Below the pieces are notes generated by a model. The model saw nothing but the letters and a program-made list of their open reading frames with translations. It made no database searches and was not told the DNA's origin. Both the position numbers and the translations under genes were made by a program. From TA-21 sp036557405 (GTDB taxonomy: Archaea; Thermoproteota; Nitrososphaeria; Nitrososphaerales; Nitrososphaeraceae): a DNA stretch of 53,115 nucleotides. Each line of letters opens with the position of its first letter. Position 1 is the first letter of the stretch. Positions 52,942 to 53,115 of this stretch are shown here, in pieces. The stretch lies in NCBI GenBank assembly GCA_036557405.1, contig DATBHO010000042.1, forward strand, positions 1 to 53,115. Direction: 5' to 3'.

Positions 52942-53115
52942 ATGATTGAAACGCTGAAAACTGCATGCTTGGAGGTCAGAAAGAGTGTCAAGCACCTAGT
53001 TGGGACACCAGAAGGTAACAAAGAAATGGGCCTTGGAGCCGGTGGAGATATTTCAAGGAACATAGACATAACAGCAGAAGAAAAAGTTATAGATATGATA
53101 AAGGAGTCTGGGACA
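52942..53115 (+). CDS. suhB: Inositol-monophosphatase/FBPase-family protein (N-terminal part)
   Basis: Starts at ATG 52942 and runs off the window, giving 58 residues. The segment MGLGAGGDISRNIDITAEEKVI matches archaeal IMPase/fructose-1,6-bisphosphatase beginnings (GADGD...D..AE), shown as separate blocks GLGAGGD and IDITAEEKVI. Catalytic metal motifs lie outside the window, so the substrate is open. Confidence 0.8.
   Translation, partial: MIETLKTACLEVRKSVKHLVGTPEGNKEMGLGAGGDISRNIDITAEEKVIDMIKESGT

Noticed and set aside
1..53115. CRISPR array, intact insertion sequence or prophage
   Set aside because: No regularly spaced repeats of CRISPR type, no transposase and no phage structural genes were seen; the only mobile-element trace is the short integrase relic.

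Overview
The window looks like chromosomal DNA of an ammonia-oxidising archaeon (Nitrososphaeria/Thaumarchaeota, order Nitrososphaerales). The low G+C and the polysaccharide genes would suit a Nitrosocosmicus-like soil lineage, but that placement is inference. The evidence is an archaeal-type AmoC (47613-48176), ribosomal protein S26e, aIF2-beta, an archaeal family B DNA polymerase, Orc1/Cdc6, a zinc-type dicluster ferredoxin, an archaetidylinositol-phosphate-type synthase, an intron-bearing tRNA, and TATA boxes about 25 bp ahead of many start codons (leaderless transcripts, frequent TTG/GTG starts).

Layout. 1-1790: small unknown gene, secreted staphylococcal-nuclease-like protein, remnant of a tyrosine integrase N-terminus, tRNA-Arg(GCG). 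1.8-5.6 kb: methionine synthase split over two genes plus a small HExxH protein. 5.6-8.6 kb: trpC-trpB-trpA on the minus strand. 8.6-10.5 kb: AT-rich, gene-poor stretch with small proteins and a palindromic promoter-like site. 10.5-14 kb: orc1/cdc6 with upstream dyads, a winged-helix gene, pyrG. 14-21 kb: NAD kinase fused to a winged helix, PfkB kinase, S26e, CDP-alcohol phosphatidyltransferase, secreted matrixin-like protease, aIF2-beta, zinc ferredoxin, DegT-family aminotransferase, and tRNA-Ser(UGA), which appears to carry two introns. 21-31 kb: PQQ-type sugar dehydrogenase, class II HMG-CoA reductase, and the histidine operon hisG-D-C-(HAD)-B-H-A-F. 31-36.4 kb: polysaccharide cluster (processive GT2, truncated UDP-sugar dehydrogenase, secreted GH5-like hydrolase, GT39-like membrane transferase). 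36.5-46.7 kb: ThrRS, agmatinase family, PolB, TatC, and tmk-HD-pyrH. 46.9-53.1 kb: secreted protein, amoC, a Cdc48-N-domain protein with a partner gene, several small Cys-rich proteins, two related exported proteins, and the start of an inositol-monophosphatase-family gene.

The genes mainly supply amino-acid (Met, Trp, His), nucleotide (CTP, UMP, dTMP) and isoprenoid biosynthesis, information processing, and the cell surface. hisI/hisE, trpDEFG and amoAB are not in the window. The most interesting observations are the tRNA-Ser with a probable D-loop intron plus an anticodon-loop intron, three GATTATCA repeats at an exact 13-bp period upstream of amoC, the integrase relic beside tRNA-Arg, the NAD kinase/winged-helix fusion with an altered GGDR motif, an ATPase-less Cdc48-N protein beside amoC, and two short genes found by reading gaps (8800-8949 and 50723-50884). 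I see no CRISPR array, intact insertion sequence or complete prophage.
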